From Escarpia spicata (Eukaryota; Annelida; Polychaeta; Sabellida; Siboglinidae), in the NCBI GenBank assembly GCA_963995525.1, contig OZ023206.1, forward strand, positions 2,369,565 through 2,433,564: DNA of 64,000 bases. Reading direction: 5' to 3'. The number at the start of each line of letters is the position of its first letter. Position 1 is the first letter of the stretch. A program made the position numbers and the translations under genes. Shown one piece after another: positions 22,161-34,981 of this stretch. The notes under the pieces were generated by a model. That model was given only the letters and a program-made list of their open reading frames with translations, was not told the origin of the DNA and did no database searches.

Positions 22161-22892
22161 ATTTCCTTGTAAAATTGAATATTTCCGATGACACAACGCA
22201 GCAAATGCACTTGGTTTTAATGTAGCGTATTTAGGTATCGGGCAGCATTAACCATATCTTGATACTGTGTTAATGATCATTTTGTGTGATTCATAGTATT
22301 AGCATTTATAAAAATTGGGCGAGGTATGATAACAATTTGACAAAAAACATGTAAACCAACAAAATCAGGAGGAAATTCCTTATAAGAACTTGGATAGTGC
22401 TATATCATCCAACCATGTTGATTACTTTATATATTGATCACATATATTGTATTGTGTGCTCCAAACACGTGAGCGATGTATGATAACATAAAAAAAAAAA
22501 AAATTCAGTGCAATACATAATACTCCACTGGAACAAATCATCTTATGAAACCTGGGTTAACATTATGTACCTAAGTGTCTGGCAATGTTGAACACATCCT
22601 TCTACTATGTTAATGGTAATTATGTGTGGTCATTATTATCACTTTTCTACACCAAACACTTGTAAACATGAGGGGCGATATATTATTTTTTTTTAAACAG
22701 AAAAACAATTACTGGTAATTCATAAATGAAAGCTGAAGTTAAAAACTGGAGGTCCAGCATTACTAACATAGAGAGAATGCTAGCCATATAGTAACTGGGT
22801 GTATAACAAACAGTGTTTACTACTGACAGACAGTTGAAAATAACGAGACAAAGAAATCAAACGAAAATTGCACTAAATCTGACCATTTATGA
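22161..22892. other. AT-rich sequence with scattered GCGAGGTATGATAACA motifs
   Basis: No gene is seen. It contains two further copies of the motif ending the preceding duplication and poly-A runs. Confidence 0.45.
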
Positions 22893-23123
22893 GCTGCAGG
22901 ACTCAGAGGATTCCTATACCGGTGCCTACGGTCGACAATCCGGCACTCTAACCACTCAGCCACTGCGCCCCAGTGAAGTGAAATCGTGTGAACGAAATTA
23001 CCCAAGTTTCGATACGGCGGCCGAACCCGTACCGAACCACCGCCCAGCCGTCGCCGGGATTCATACACCAGTCCCTCCGGTCGACAATCCGGCACTCTAT
23101 TAACTAGGCCACTGCGCCCCTAG
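22893..23123 (-). mobile_element. Dimeric tRNA-derived SINE
   Basis: The minus strand reads GGGGCGCAGTGGCCTAG, then AGAGTGCCGGATTGTCGACC and ATGAATCCCGGCG (a tRNA-like head with A-box and B-box remnants). A body follows (GGCGGTGGTTCGG, then AATTTCGTTCAC). Then a second head starts with GGGGCGCAGTGGCTGAGTGG, TTAGAGTGCCGGATTGTCG. The A box TGGCTGAGTGG is well preserved in the second head. The body also occurs in the fragment at 14390-14514. Confidence 0.7.
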
Positions 23124-23490
23124 AAATAACATCTTAATATAAAACATTAAAATATCATGCCAAAGTTGATCTAATTTTGATTATTGTTGTGAATATGAAA
23201 CAGATCGTTCCAGTTTTTCCTTGAGGTTTTAAAACGATTTTGAGTAATTTTAACGAAAAATTTGAAATTATTCATTAAAAGTTAAAAATAAATATAGAAA
23301 CATTAAATATCAATATAATAATGGTGTGTGACCGATGGCCGTCTTCACACAATGCAGTGTGATGGATTTAAATATACAACATTCGATGTATGTATATGCT
23401 GTGAATGTGGTGCTGTGATGGTAGCTATGTTGTAAGTGTTTACGCAGAATTTCCATAATCCCCGATTGCGTTGCAAAGCTGTAGGCGAAT

Positions 23491-23742
23491 AGCAATAACA
23501 GGACAGACGTCTCCTCAGTGTGCAATAGCAATAACAGGACAGACGTCTCCTCAGTGTGCAATAGCAATAACAGGACAGACGTCTCCTCAGTGTGCAATAG
23601 CAATAACAGGACAGACGTCTCCTCAGTGTGCAATAGCAATAACAGGACAGACGTCTCCTCAGTGTGCAATAGCAATAACAGGACAGACGTCTCCTCAGTG
23701 TGCAATAGCAATAACAGGACAGACGTCTCCTCAGTGTGCAAT
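23491..23742. repeat. 36-bp minisatellite, exactly seven copies
   Basis: Seven identical units starting AGCAATAACAGGACAGACGT occupy exactly 252 bp. The same 36 bp occurs only once, slightly diverged and inverted, at 27002-27037 in the sister copy of the host element. That marks it as the ancestral single unit. Confidence 0.95.
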
Positions 23743-23950
23743 AGTCACTTCTATTGTCTTCAATGTCTTCTCGGAATACAGTCGGTCGTACGTTCGGGAA
23801 TCTTTTCTCGTCCCTTTCACAGTTGTACATATTTGTGCACGATTCAAAATTAGTAGTAGTATTTGCCCTACACCAAGGCAAGACATATCATTGAGTATTG
23901 CAGGATTTGAAGCCACAAAACATAATTCCTTCACCTTTCCCTATATACAG

Positions 23951-25217
23951 CAGACCTGGGGCCGAAGTACTCGGTACTCGTATACTCGAGTACATTTTTG
24001 AAGTAATACGTACTCATAAAAACTTATGGGTCATGGACTCGTACTCGTACTCATACTCATTGTACTCAGATTTTACGAGTACATTACGAGTACATCTGAG
24101 TACTTTCTCAATAGGTACTGGGGAAATTAAATATATCTGGTTATAAAATTAAACTTTCCTGAAATATTTATATGTTCAACTATTTAAAAAATACTTTGTT
24201 ATTTCTGATAGAATACCACCTTACCATCCCTACACATAGTACATCCCCATTCTCTGATAACCATGACTATGATACCCAAACATGGCAACAGGCAGCATCT
24301 TTTCTCAGTCAGAAACACCCTGTTAAGCAAACAATAAATGTAGGCTACCAGTTGAAGACAGGAAATGCCTTTGATGTAGTCTGAAGACCATACCACTTGA
24401 CAGCGGCTGACAGTGCTAACTGATAAGAACAAGAACTGCCAGTCTTCCTCTGTAGAAGTAAGGTGGCTCAAGTCAGACTACCTCCTACACTAGTATAATC
24501 CCATGCCAGCAGCATGGCTAAAAAGTCCAAAGGGGATGCTGAGTCTGTTATATGGACATGTGCTAACCCTCTCAACAACAAGTATTCTACGATCAGAAAA
24601 TATAAATTGCAAACTTATAATCTCAGCAGATTGCTAATTGTAGAGGTGAACGAATATCCCAGTCAGCCATGTACAGATCGTCACACTGCAGTTCTGAGAT
24701 TTCCAACTCTGGCTCAGTTGGTCCCTCACCATCTCAGCATTCCAGCCTCATCAGCCACAGTTGAAAGGGTATTTAGCATAGCCGAGAAAGTATTCTGCCC
24801 CGAACAATGCAGCCTGAAAGACTCAACCTGTGAACAACTCATGTTCATTCGGTGCAATGGCAAATAGATGATAAGATCATACGATGCCACTGAAATGAAT
24901 GCCAATGAAGTGAATTTCATTGTTGATGAAATATAGTTTTTTGTTTGTTTTCCTCATACAAAATTGATCAACTGCCATTGCATATTCACTTGTGCTGAGT
25001 TATATAAATTAGATTAATAAATAATGTTAAAATACGTTATTATTTAATATTTATATTTTTAGAAATGTACTCGTACTTTTACTCACACTCGTGAGAATGT
25101 ACTCGTACTTGTACTCGTACTCAGCTTTTAGCAATGTACTCGTACTCGTACTTATCCATCTTCAAAGTACTCGTACTTGTACTTGTACTCATGAAAATGT
25201 ACTCGGCCCCAGGTCTA
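23951..25217 (+). mobile_element. hAT-type DNA transposon, internally deleted, copy 2
   Basis: The termini are CAGACCTGGGGCCGA (left) and the matching inverse CGGCCCCAGGTCT at the right, with last base A instead of G. The element is flanked by ATATACAG and GTATACAG, a 7/8 match to an 8-bp target duplication. It is colinear with the element at 7110-8447, including the TACTCG-rich subterminal regions and the internal deletion. It sits inside the minus-strand arm of the unclassified inverted element. Confidence 0.85.
24514..24867 (+). CDS. hAT deletion derivative: transposase N-terminus fused to C-terminal dimerisation segment
   Basis: An intact 117-codon frame from ATG to TAG. Residues 1-35 (MAKKSKGDAESVIWTCANPL) look like the start of a ZBED-type hAT transposase before its BED finger. 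Residues 60-117 (CTDRHTAVLRFPTLAQLV, IPASSATVERVFSIAEKV, CEQLMFIRCNGK) are the end of the hAT C-terminal dimerisation domain. The catalytic RNase-H core and most of the BED finger are gone, so it cannot transpose DNA. If translated it could bind transposase subunits, which would be a repressor-like activity; that is inference. Copy 1 carries a stop in the N-terminal part. Confidence 0.55.
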   Translation: MAKKSKGDAESVIWTCANPLNNKYSTIRKYKLQTYNLSRLLIVEVNEYPSQPCTDRHTAVLRFPTLAQLVPHHLSIPASSATVERVFSIAEKVFCPEQCSLKDSTCEQLMFIRCNGK

Positions 25218-25700
25218 GTATACAGGTTGTGTTGTATCGAATCCAGCAACAGCGTGCCACTTGGTTAAAGCGGCTACTTTCTCCGGAGTAAGTACCCATG
25301 ACCAGTACTGCATTGCTGCTAAGTTGTAATACTGCTCAGAGCAAAGAGGAGAAACCTGTGTATTGTGTGTAATATTATGGACTCGATGGTCAGCGGGTGC
25401 TGCTGATACACCGTCAGAATTACGATAGTGCCTGCCGTTTCGTGAGAACTTGCCTCTGGGGTCAAACAGCATTTTTAGTTTGTCATGGCATTGCCCCGTG
25501 TTGTTGCTGTCATCACGTTCACGACACTGCTGGTGTGACAGTGGTGTGCATGAACTGCTGAGCTAAGTACAAAGTCAGTTGACATTTGTCTAATTTCTTG
25601 CTAGGACCATCTACTGTGTAGAATCTGATTCCCCCAGACATGCGTCTGCACCGCTCGACGCTGGATTTTGAGTACATATATATATATATATTCACAAGAC

Positions 25701-27340
25701 ACATAATTGTGTTCTATTCTTGGCTCTTTGCGGAGTATTTGAACTTGGCAATTATGCATCATTGATCATGTATATCAGCGAGTGTCTTCACAAAGTTATG
25801 CTCCAACCTATCAGTGATGAACTTGGTCCAGAGAAAACAACCACTTTGATCAACTGGCGCCCTCTTACTGGATGCGACACGACAGGACATTTATATAAGG
25901 AAAGGGAACGAAAGAATGTTTCACAGCCTTTCTAGCTTCTAGCCCTGTAGTAATCAGCGCGATATCTAGCCTTGGTATATAGGACAGGATCCGTCTACCA
26001 AATTGTATGATGGTTGTGAAGAATTATGTTGCACACTCTTGTGCCACGGAAACCCTCAATCGTACATGCAAAGGATCTGAGTTGGCATCACCTCAAGCAG
26101 CTGAAACCTGTACCAAAGACTGGACAAACGCCCACCTACCCCAGGTGGTGCTTTAAAGGAATTCATAATACGTGCTCATGTGCAGGCAAGTATCTGCTCT
26201 CAGGACCTTATGCTGCACCCATAATTTCCCAACCCACTGCAACTTGGATGACCACTAATTTTGAATCAATAAACAACTGTACCAGAAGGTGCTCGTGCAA
26301 ACGAACAAACATTGCATGTATTCAGCTATGCCACAGTGAAGGGAACGAACACATGGGTTGCAACACACGAGCAACTCTGATAGGAGAAGACATTGAAGAT
26401 GAAGATTGAAAATAAATTGCAGCAAAGACAACGTTATTCTATAGGCTAGTATTTGAAGCATTGTGTGATTATCATGGCTAAACCAATTCACTTGCTGAGA
26501 TACTATTATTTGAACTTGTTCAACTACACATCATTTGTATCTTTTGGAGTTATGTGTGATATATAACTCTACCAGTAACGTACATAACGACAATAATTGG
26601 CATGGGAATCATATTCTGAAATATAGACAAACACTTATCATGAACAATAAATGTTTGCTTTTTGGGGAATTTTCACACACGTGTCATTTTCCTCCTAAAA
26701 TCAACACAAACCATCCTGAACAAAATGGCAACATCACCGTTTTGATCTTCATGGATTTTAGATGGGAAAGAGCACAACTGGAAAGATTGCACCATTGCAA
26801 CACGGTCAATATTATGAACGCTCGGATTACAGTTTCAAGACTGCTTAAAACACCGCTTCCAAATGATTGCACGTGTATCTGATGCTATATACTTATCACA
26901 GTGCATCGTGTGACAATGTTCAATAATCACATACCATTATATTATTAATACATTTATTGTTTGTATTTAAATTTTTTAACTAAAGGAAAATAGAAGTGAT
27001 TATTGCACACTGAGGAGAAGTCTGTCCTGTTATTATTATTCACCAACAGCGTTGTGACGTTGTCGGGGTTTATGGAAACTCTGCATAAACACTTAAAATA
27101 TAATTAACATCACAGCACCACATTTACTACACATGCATCTAATGTTACACATCCACCACACTCCATTGTGTGAGGATAACCAATGGTCACATACCATTAT
27201 TATATTAATACTTCAATTCATTTTTAATGAATAGCGTTTTAGTTTATGGCAATGTTGCTCAAAATCATATTAAAACTCCAAGGTAAAAACTGAAACGATC
27301 TGTTTCATGTTCACAACTGTAATTAGATAAGAATGCTTAA
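25701..27340 (+). mobile_element. Unclassified repeated element, plus-strand arm of the inverted pair
   Basis: Plus-strand frames encode SECLHKVMLQPISDELGPEK and INWRPLTGCDTTGHLYKERE (25720-25935). Then come LVPRKPSIVHAKDLSWHHLK and a Cys-rich tail with CTRRCSCKRTNIACIQLC (26026-26409). The 3' part (26990-27330) matches 23190-23490 in inverse. The centre of the inversion lies near 25680-25720 at a short TA run. Frames are broken, so both arms are inactive. Confidence 0.55.
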
Positions 27341-27805
27341 TCCTTTTGTTTTGGTGCGCCACTGAGCTCGGATTGTCTGAGGATATTGGCGCGTAAGAAG
27401 TTATTTATTATTATTAATGTTATGTGACTGTTCTATATAATTCCGAATCATTCACGATGTGTGTCTTACCAAAAAGAATAGAAGGAAAGAAGCACCACTC
27501 CGCTGTGTTTAGTGAAGCCGGCATGCAACAGCGCCCTCGGGCGGCTATCTATAATAACTAAACGATGGTACAGAGACACGACAGCACCTCTTGGTGCAGC
27601 GCACCGAATTGTTCCAATTCTAAAAGTAAATGTCCCAATAAATGTGTTTTCAGTTTCCGAAAGATGCTGAAAGGTAAAAACAATTGAACATGGTTGTGTC
27701 ATAGATCACTGTTGACATTCTTATATTTTATAACTGATGAAATAAATCGAAGAAATTCACTTGCTCAACGCGCCTAGCCTACGGGTACACTAGACTACAG
27801 AATAC

Positions 27806-29417
27806 TTGAATGTTGACCTATATGTAACAATTGGTGAAGGAAGAGAGAGACTAGCAAGTTGTCTTTGTTGTTTACGTACACTATTTAGGGCGTTTGTGAT
27901 AAACTATAATCTAGATAATTGCGTACTTCAACTGGAATCCGTTACGATTATAAATTATATGAACATCGTTTTTGGTTTGGACATCAAAGTGGTCATATGT
28001 GACCAAGGGTCGAATAATCGAAAGACACTTGAGGCACTTCTATGAGTCTTTCTGCCTCCAAAACGAGAAAAAGATCTATGTCACGTACGACCCACCTCAT
28101 CTGCTAAAATATATGAGGAACAACCTCACGAAAACAGGCTTCAAAAGAGATGTGAAAAGCAGTAAGCGGAGCTACATTCGTCAGTTTTTCCTGATCGAAT
28201 TGTTTTCGGCTTTGCGAGTTAAATATGCAACCCAATCTTCTCTCAATCTGTGGCTGCTGGTATTTCTACAATGGTTACATTGAAGTCATTCCATGACGAC
28301 GCAGAAGAAACAGCACTGTTCTTCGAACGTATGGACCGTCTGTTCAACTGTTTCAACAGCAAGACATTCAAGCACAAACAACAGATGAGACCTGCTTTGT
28401 CAAACACATCTGGGCACAAGGAGTTTTTTCTGTCTACCATAGAGTGGCTTTTGTCACTTGAGTCTGGAAGCACGCGTAAACTGTCATGTCTACCCAGATG
28501 GTTGATGACCATTCGTAATCTTCTGTCGCTGTGGGACGATTTACACATCAATTTTCAGGCAAAGTTTCTCCTAACTAGCCGGCTAAATCAAGATTGCTTA
28601 GATAACCTCTTTGCTATGATCAGGGGTAAGGGTGGCCATAATGACAACCCTTCAGCTGAGCAGTTCCGACTCTACCTTCGTCGGGTAATGGTTGATTCTA
28701 TTCTACTGCAGAGCAAAGAGAGCTACTGCAGGGAAGACGGGGACACTTTTCTTCTCAACCTAAAGTCTTTCAGTACTGCGTGTCAACACATCGCCGCCGA
28801 TGAAGATGATCCTCTGCCCGTTTTCTCTCAAACAGGATAAATGACCAGTCATTATTTCAACGTTGAGACGGAAGACCTCTCCATTGGGGAAGAAAACACC
28901 TTGACATACATAGCAGGATGCATGGCCAGGAAACTGAGTGACAAAGTATGTCAACAATGTCAGCAAACCCTGATTGGTTCACCAACAAGTTCATCTACAT
29001 AAGTGCTACTACTTAAAAACAGCTAGAGATGCAAACGACGGGCTTGTAACTCCAAGTATGGAACTAGCGTCAACAGTTGAAAACATGGAGCGTGCTTTCA
29101 TCAAGAAAACAGGCCACGCTCTACATATGGATAAAGTCCGAAGTAGACTGCGCCGTCATCTCGTCAAAGAAATACCCGAAGACTCAGTTGTCTGTCCTGC
29201 CGGAATGTGCACGCTGAAAGATTATGTGTTGAACTTATTCATCAACATTTCCCTCCATGCTTTGTTGAAGATGAATAACAACAACTTCACAACTTCAAGT
29301 GTGAGAAATAGGAGAAAGTCCTGTAGTTGTCGCATATGTAAACAGGTAAGTAGGCGCAACATACGGCAAGCACCTACAGACGTGACATCAGCATACGGCG
29401 GGCACCTACAGACGTGA
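27806..29417 (+). pseudogene. P-element-type (THAP9-like) transposase, frameshifted
   Basis: Frames in order give GLDIKVVICDQGSNNRKTL, then VTYDPPHLLKYMRNNLTKTG, then a long frame at 28250-28840. That frame contains FQAKFLLTSRLNQDCLDNLF, AMIRGKGGHNDNPSAEQFRL and YLRRVMVDSILLQ. After it come TLTYIAGCMARKLSDKVCQQ and a C-terminal LRRHLVKEIPEDSVV region. These are the conserved catalytic-core and C-terminal segments of P-type transposases (D-P-P-H-L-x-K, T-S-R-L-N-Q-D, I-R-G-x-G-G-x-N-x-N-P). The N-terminal THAP zinc finger is not seen. At least three frame breaks inactivate it. Confidence 0.8.
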
Positions 29418-29505
29418 CATCAGCATACGGCAAGCACCTACAGACGTGACATCAGCATACGGCGGGCACCTACAGACGTGACATCAGCATACGGCGGGCA
29501 CCTGC
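29360..29505. repeat. 32-bp tandem repeat, about 4.6 copies
   Basis: The unit starts CATACGGCAAGCACCTACAG and continues ACGTGACATCAG; alternate copies have GCGGG in place of GCAAG. It lies just downstream of the P transposase remnant, within the element. Confidence 0.9.
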
Positions 29506-29785
29506 GTCCAATATATTTTATTTTAAAATTATAAATACGAGAGCCCATTTGAAGAATAAATAATTGCCTTCAAAATAGCGTATGTTTGTGTACACACATA
29601 GGCACAAGTATAATATAATGATTTGTGCGCTGTTTTAGTGAAGTCGGTATGCTACAGCATTGAAAAGATAGCTCCACTGCGTAGTTCTCCTAGATAGCCG
29701 CCGGGTGGCGTCACTAATTGCCCTGTGCTTCACTTTTCGACTGATACTTAGCGTGAGTGGTGCCTCTTTCCTTCTATTCTTTTTG

Positions 29786-30120
29786 GTTTTACCAAACAAA
29801 TTCTTCCTCGAGCCAGTTGTATTTCAAATAATCGGGCCGCGTCAAAGTTGCGTACTGAGTTAAGCTACCATTTTGTCTTTTTATGAAATTGTAGGTCTAT
29901 GTACAGCATAAACAGTATTTACTTATTTGATCATACTTGCTACAAAATAATTTTATATCACTTTGGTATTTGATATGTTATTAAATAAAATGTTTTTTTC
30001 TTCAAAATTACCAGTCGCCAGGTTCGGCCTGTGAATCAATAAACGTATGGCTAGTGGCTATAATTAATGTTTCGTCTTTATCACTGTTGTTATCTTAAAA
30101 TTGCATATTACGTTAAAATA
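29786..30120. other. Unassigned AT-rich spacer
   Basis: I see nothing beyond the P-element target-site flank. Confidence 0.4.
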
Positions 30121-30124
30121 AGTT

Positions 30125-31250
30125 TATATTGCTTGATCTGTCTGCTGCATTTGATACCATTGATAAATAAACATAAATCGTTTATCTTTATGATATCGTG
30201 TGTCAGCTATCAATTGGTTTTCATTATATTTAACTGATTTACATCATTGAGTTAAGATTGGGGATTGTCTTTCAGCACCACTGCCTATTTCATTGGTGTT
30301 CCTCAAGATTCTATCAATGGACTTTTGCTTTTCACTCTCTACACAACTCCACTGAGCTAAGTTATTAACAGTCATAATTTGAGTCACCACCTTTACGCAG
30401 ATGATACACATAGATATATATAGTACTTTGCTTACTCCTGATAGTAATGCTGATACTCCTTAGATCAGTTTATAAATTGTCTTAATGACATTTTCGTTTG
30501 GATGATTGAAAGTAAATTAAAGCTAAATGCTGATAAAACAGAGCTTCTTATTATTGGCACATGGAGGTAGCGTGAAGAAATGTATATCTTATTATTGGCA
30601 CATGGAGGTAGCGTGAAGAAATGTATATCTTATTATTGGCACATGGAGGTAGCGTGAACAATGTATATCTTTTCCTCAAATCTCTCTTTAGCCAGTATGT
30701 TACGCCAGCAATTTCAACACGAAATCTAGGAGTTGTCTTTGTTAACAACTTCAATTTCAGACAGCATATTTCTCTAATTTGTCGATGCTTTTATTATCGT
30801 ATTCGTGATTCATGACGCATTCGTCGGTATTTGCCTCTTCCTGCAGCAAAAAATATTAGAAGTCAGGACTGTTGTAATTCCCTTTTCACAACAGCGCCCT
30901 TAAAGATATCACACGTTTACAACGTGTACGGAATTGCTTAGCAAGGGATGTGTTTGCGTTTGTTATACTATGTCCCACTTCGGAAGTCTTTACATTGGCT
31001 TCTTGTCCGATATTGTATAGTTGTCAAGATTTGTACCATTACATACCATGTAAGCAGCCATCATATTTATATTTATTGCTTACTACTGTAAGAAAACATA
31101 TGCAGCTTCGATCTTCTAGTTCTGGCTTACTGTTTGTTTCTAGAGTCAACGCTAACGTTGGAACTTAGGCTTTTTATTTTGCTGCACTAATTCTTTGGAA
31201 TGTGCTCCCTTTTAGTGTTAAATCAGTTCAAAATTCCGCCGTCATTTTAT
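30125..31250 (+). pseudogene. CR1/L2-group LINE reverse transcriptase relic
   Basis: Fragments appear in order on the plus strand: LSAAFDTID at about 30140, a diverged GVPQ-S-x-x-G box near 30290, HHLYADDTH near 30385, KLKLNADKTELLIIGT near 30520, and FRQHISLICR near 30755. The remainder matches the RT C-terminus poorly. It is strongly decayed and 5'-truncated. Confidence 0.65.
30545..30660. repeat. Tandem triplication within the LINE relic
   Basis: A unit of about 43 bp (CTTATTATTGGCACATGGAG, then GTAGCGTGAAGAAATGTATAT) occurs three times. The last copy has a 3-bp loss. Confidence 0.9.
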
Positions 31251-32087
31251 AACTTATTTTACAACCTTGTATATCAACCATAATTCCATGGCGTATCCAT
31301 CCATCTGTTGACAACTTGAATACTGCTTGTCGATTTTTAGGTTGACCAAACCTTAACTCATGATGATTATTAACTTATTGTCGTTGTTATTATTATTATG
31401 TACGGTGCGTGTGGTTTTTGATTCATTGCAAATATGTATTTTACAAATGGACCATCTCATAACTTTAAACCATGACCCCTCATGCTGTAGATCAATCAAC
31501 GTCGCACGGTTTACTTAATAATTTATGCGGTTCCAACTAACTATAATATTATATTACGGTCGTTCAGTACAGAAGGATTCCTGGTCATTGATCAATACTT
31601 CCAATACCTTTCTGGACTGCAAGCCTCCATAAACGGACAAAACGTTGGCGGCTCTGCATAAATAATCGGACAATTCACAGACGGCGTTCGATTGTTTAGG
31701 CTGCTACGCCAGCCGTCAATTACGATTACGGTAGATTTAAGATCGCAGTGGTACTATGTGAACTTCACAGGCCTACTGATTTTAGCAAATTTACTGGACC
31801 AGCCAAATTTGTAAAGTTCACTCGAATTATCTTTAATGCACCACATATGCTAGATCAATCACTCACATGATAAAGAAAACGACTTGGGCGGATGACACCT
31901 TCGATTTAGAATTTAAAAGTCACTTTGAACGTCATATTATAGTCAACTGGGGTCAAAATATCAGTTTTTATTAATTGAAATCTAGTTTAGCATATATTTG
32001 CACAAAACCAAAGTTTGTATGATTTAGAAATATGGAATATATGGAATAATGCACCATAAAATGTGATTTTCTCGAAATGTGTTTATC
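31251..32087. other. Unassigned sequence
   Basis: No coding, RNA or repeat family is recognised in this AT-rich stretch. Confidence 0.4.

Positions 32088-32138
<51 letters not shown>
32088..32138. repeat. (AT)n microsatellite
   Basis: About 24 TA dinucleotides directly before the gag-like fragment. Confidence 0.95.
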
Positions 32139-32140
<2 letters not shown>

Positions 32141-32141
<1 letters not shown>

Positions 32142-32330
32142 CGAAAGCCGTCGGCAGAAGTTCGTTCGAGCCTCTGGCAGAAGGTGGAAATTTGCCGGAA
32201 CAGTGGAAGCGGTTCAAACGAACATTCCAGCAATTTCTCGTGGCGACAGGCAGAGTAAGCAAAGCTGATCCTGTGAAGATTGCATTGCTTCTGAGAACAA
32301 TAGGACAGCGAGGCAATGACATAATACGAG
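32141..32330 (+). pseudogene. LTR-retrotransposon gag-like fragment
   Basis: The frame encodes FEPLAEGGNLPEQWKRFKRT, FQQFLVATGRVSKADPVKIA and LLLRTIGQRGNDI. The pattern G-N-L-x-x-x-W-K-x-F-x-x-x-F-x-x-Y/F-L-x-A-T-G is the conserved start of gag capsid in Ty3/gypsy-type elements. Only this piece remains; no LTR, protease or RT is nearby. Confidence 0.6.
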
Positions 32331-32544
32331 TCGTTCACATGCGCACCCACTACTTTGAATTTGCTAAAAATAGTCGGTCTCAGCTTTGGTGCGTCACGGT
32401 TCGATCATGGCGACATTTGTGTGGATATTCTCTTATAAATGTATAGGCAGATGTTAATTAAACATACATTAAATGTTGGATAAACTCAAGAAAAAATATA
32501 TAAAACAAAATGGACCCTTTGTTGAATCATAGAGAACAAACTAT

Positions 32545-32571
32545 ATTATATTATATTATATTATATTATAT

Positions 32572-32624
<53 letters not shown>
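32545..32624. repeat. (TTATA)n and (TA)n tract
   Basis: About seven TATAT pentamers pass into about 22 TA dinucleotides. Confidence 0.95.
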
Positions 32625-32627
<3 letters not shown>

Positions 32628-32774
32628 CTATGCGGTAGATCTCAGAGGTCAATGCTCCAAGTAAGCGAATGAACTTAGAATGAAACGAATGTGCATCAAT
32701 TCGAATAGGATTAATATAAATAATATGAATCCGTATTTATCCAGAATGTTACTTGTAAATATACACACACATAA

Positions 32775-34980
<2,206 letters not shown>

Positions 34981-34981
34981 A

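Larger units (their letters stand above)
23124..25700 (-). mobile_element. Unclassified repeated element, minus-strand arm of an inverted pair
   Basis: The minus strand encodes, in broken frames, MLFDPRGKFSRNGRHYRNSD, SPLCSEQYYNLAAMQYWSWV, then TPEKVAALTKWHAVAGFDTT (25215-25472). After the hAT insertion it resumes with the distal part (KELCFVASNPAIL, LSCLGVG-like text). It then runs into 3' sequence homologous to 26990-27330 on the other strand. This family, with a G-[CF]-D-T-T motif and a Cys-rich tail, is repeated in many invertebrate genomes; I do not know a formal name. The G-C-D motif and upstream acidic segment suggest a FEN1/XPG-like nuclease fold, as an inference only. Confidence 0.55.
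27471..29785 (+). mobile_element. P-superfamily DNA transposon
   Basis: The left end AAAAAGAATAGAAGGAAAGA plus AGCACCACTC is repeated in inverse at the right end (29755-29785). Outside, GTCTTACC and GTTTTACC form a 7/8 match to an 8-bp target duplication, the P-element size. Subterminal inverted blocks (AGTGAAGYCGGYATGCWACA and GCGGCTATCTA) recur on both sides. The interior encodes a broken P/THAP9-type transposase. Confidence 0.85.

Noticed and set aside
23491..23742. CRISPR-like array
   Set aside because: The units are directly adjacent with no spacers and the genome is eukaryotic; it is a minisatellite.
23345..23881. Overlapping 36-bp repeat ORFs on both strands as a leucine- or cysteine-rich protein
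   Set aside because: They are frames through seven identical minisatellite units inside a broken mobile element.
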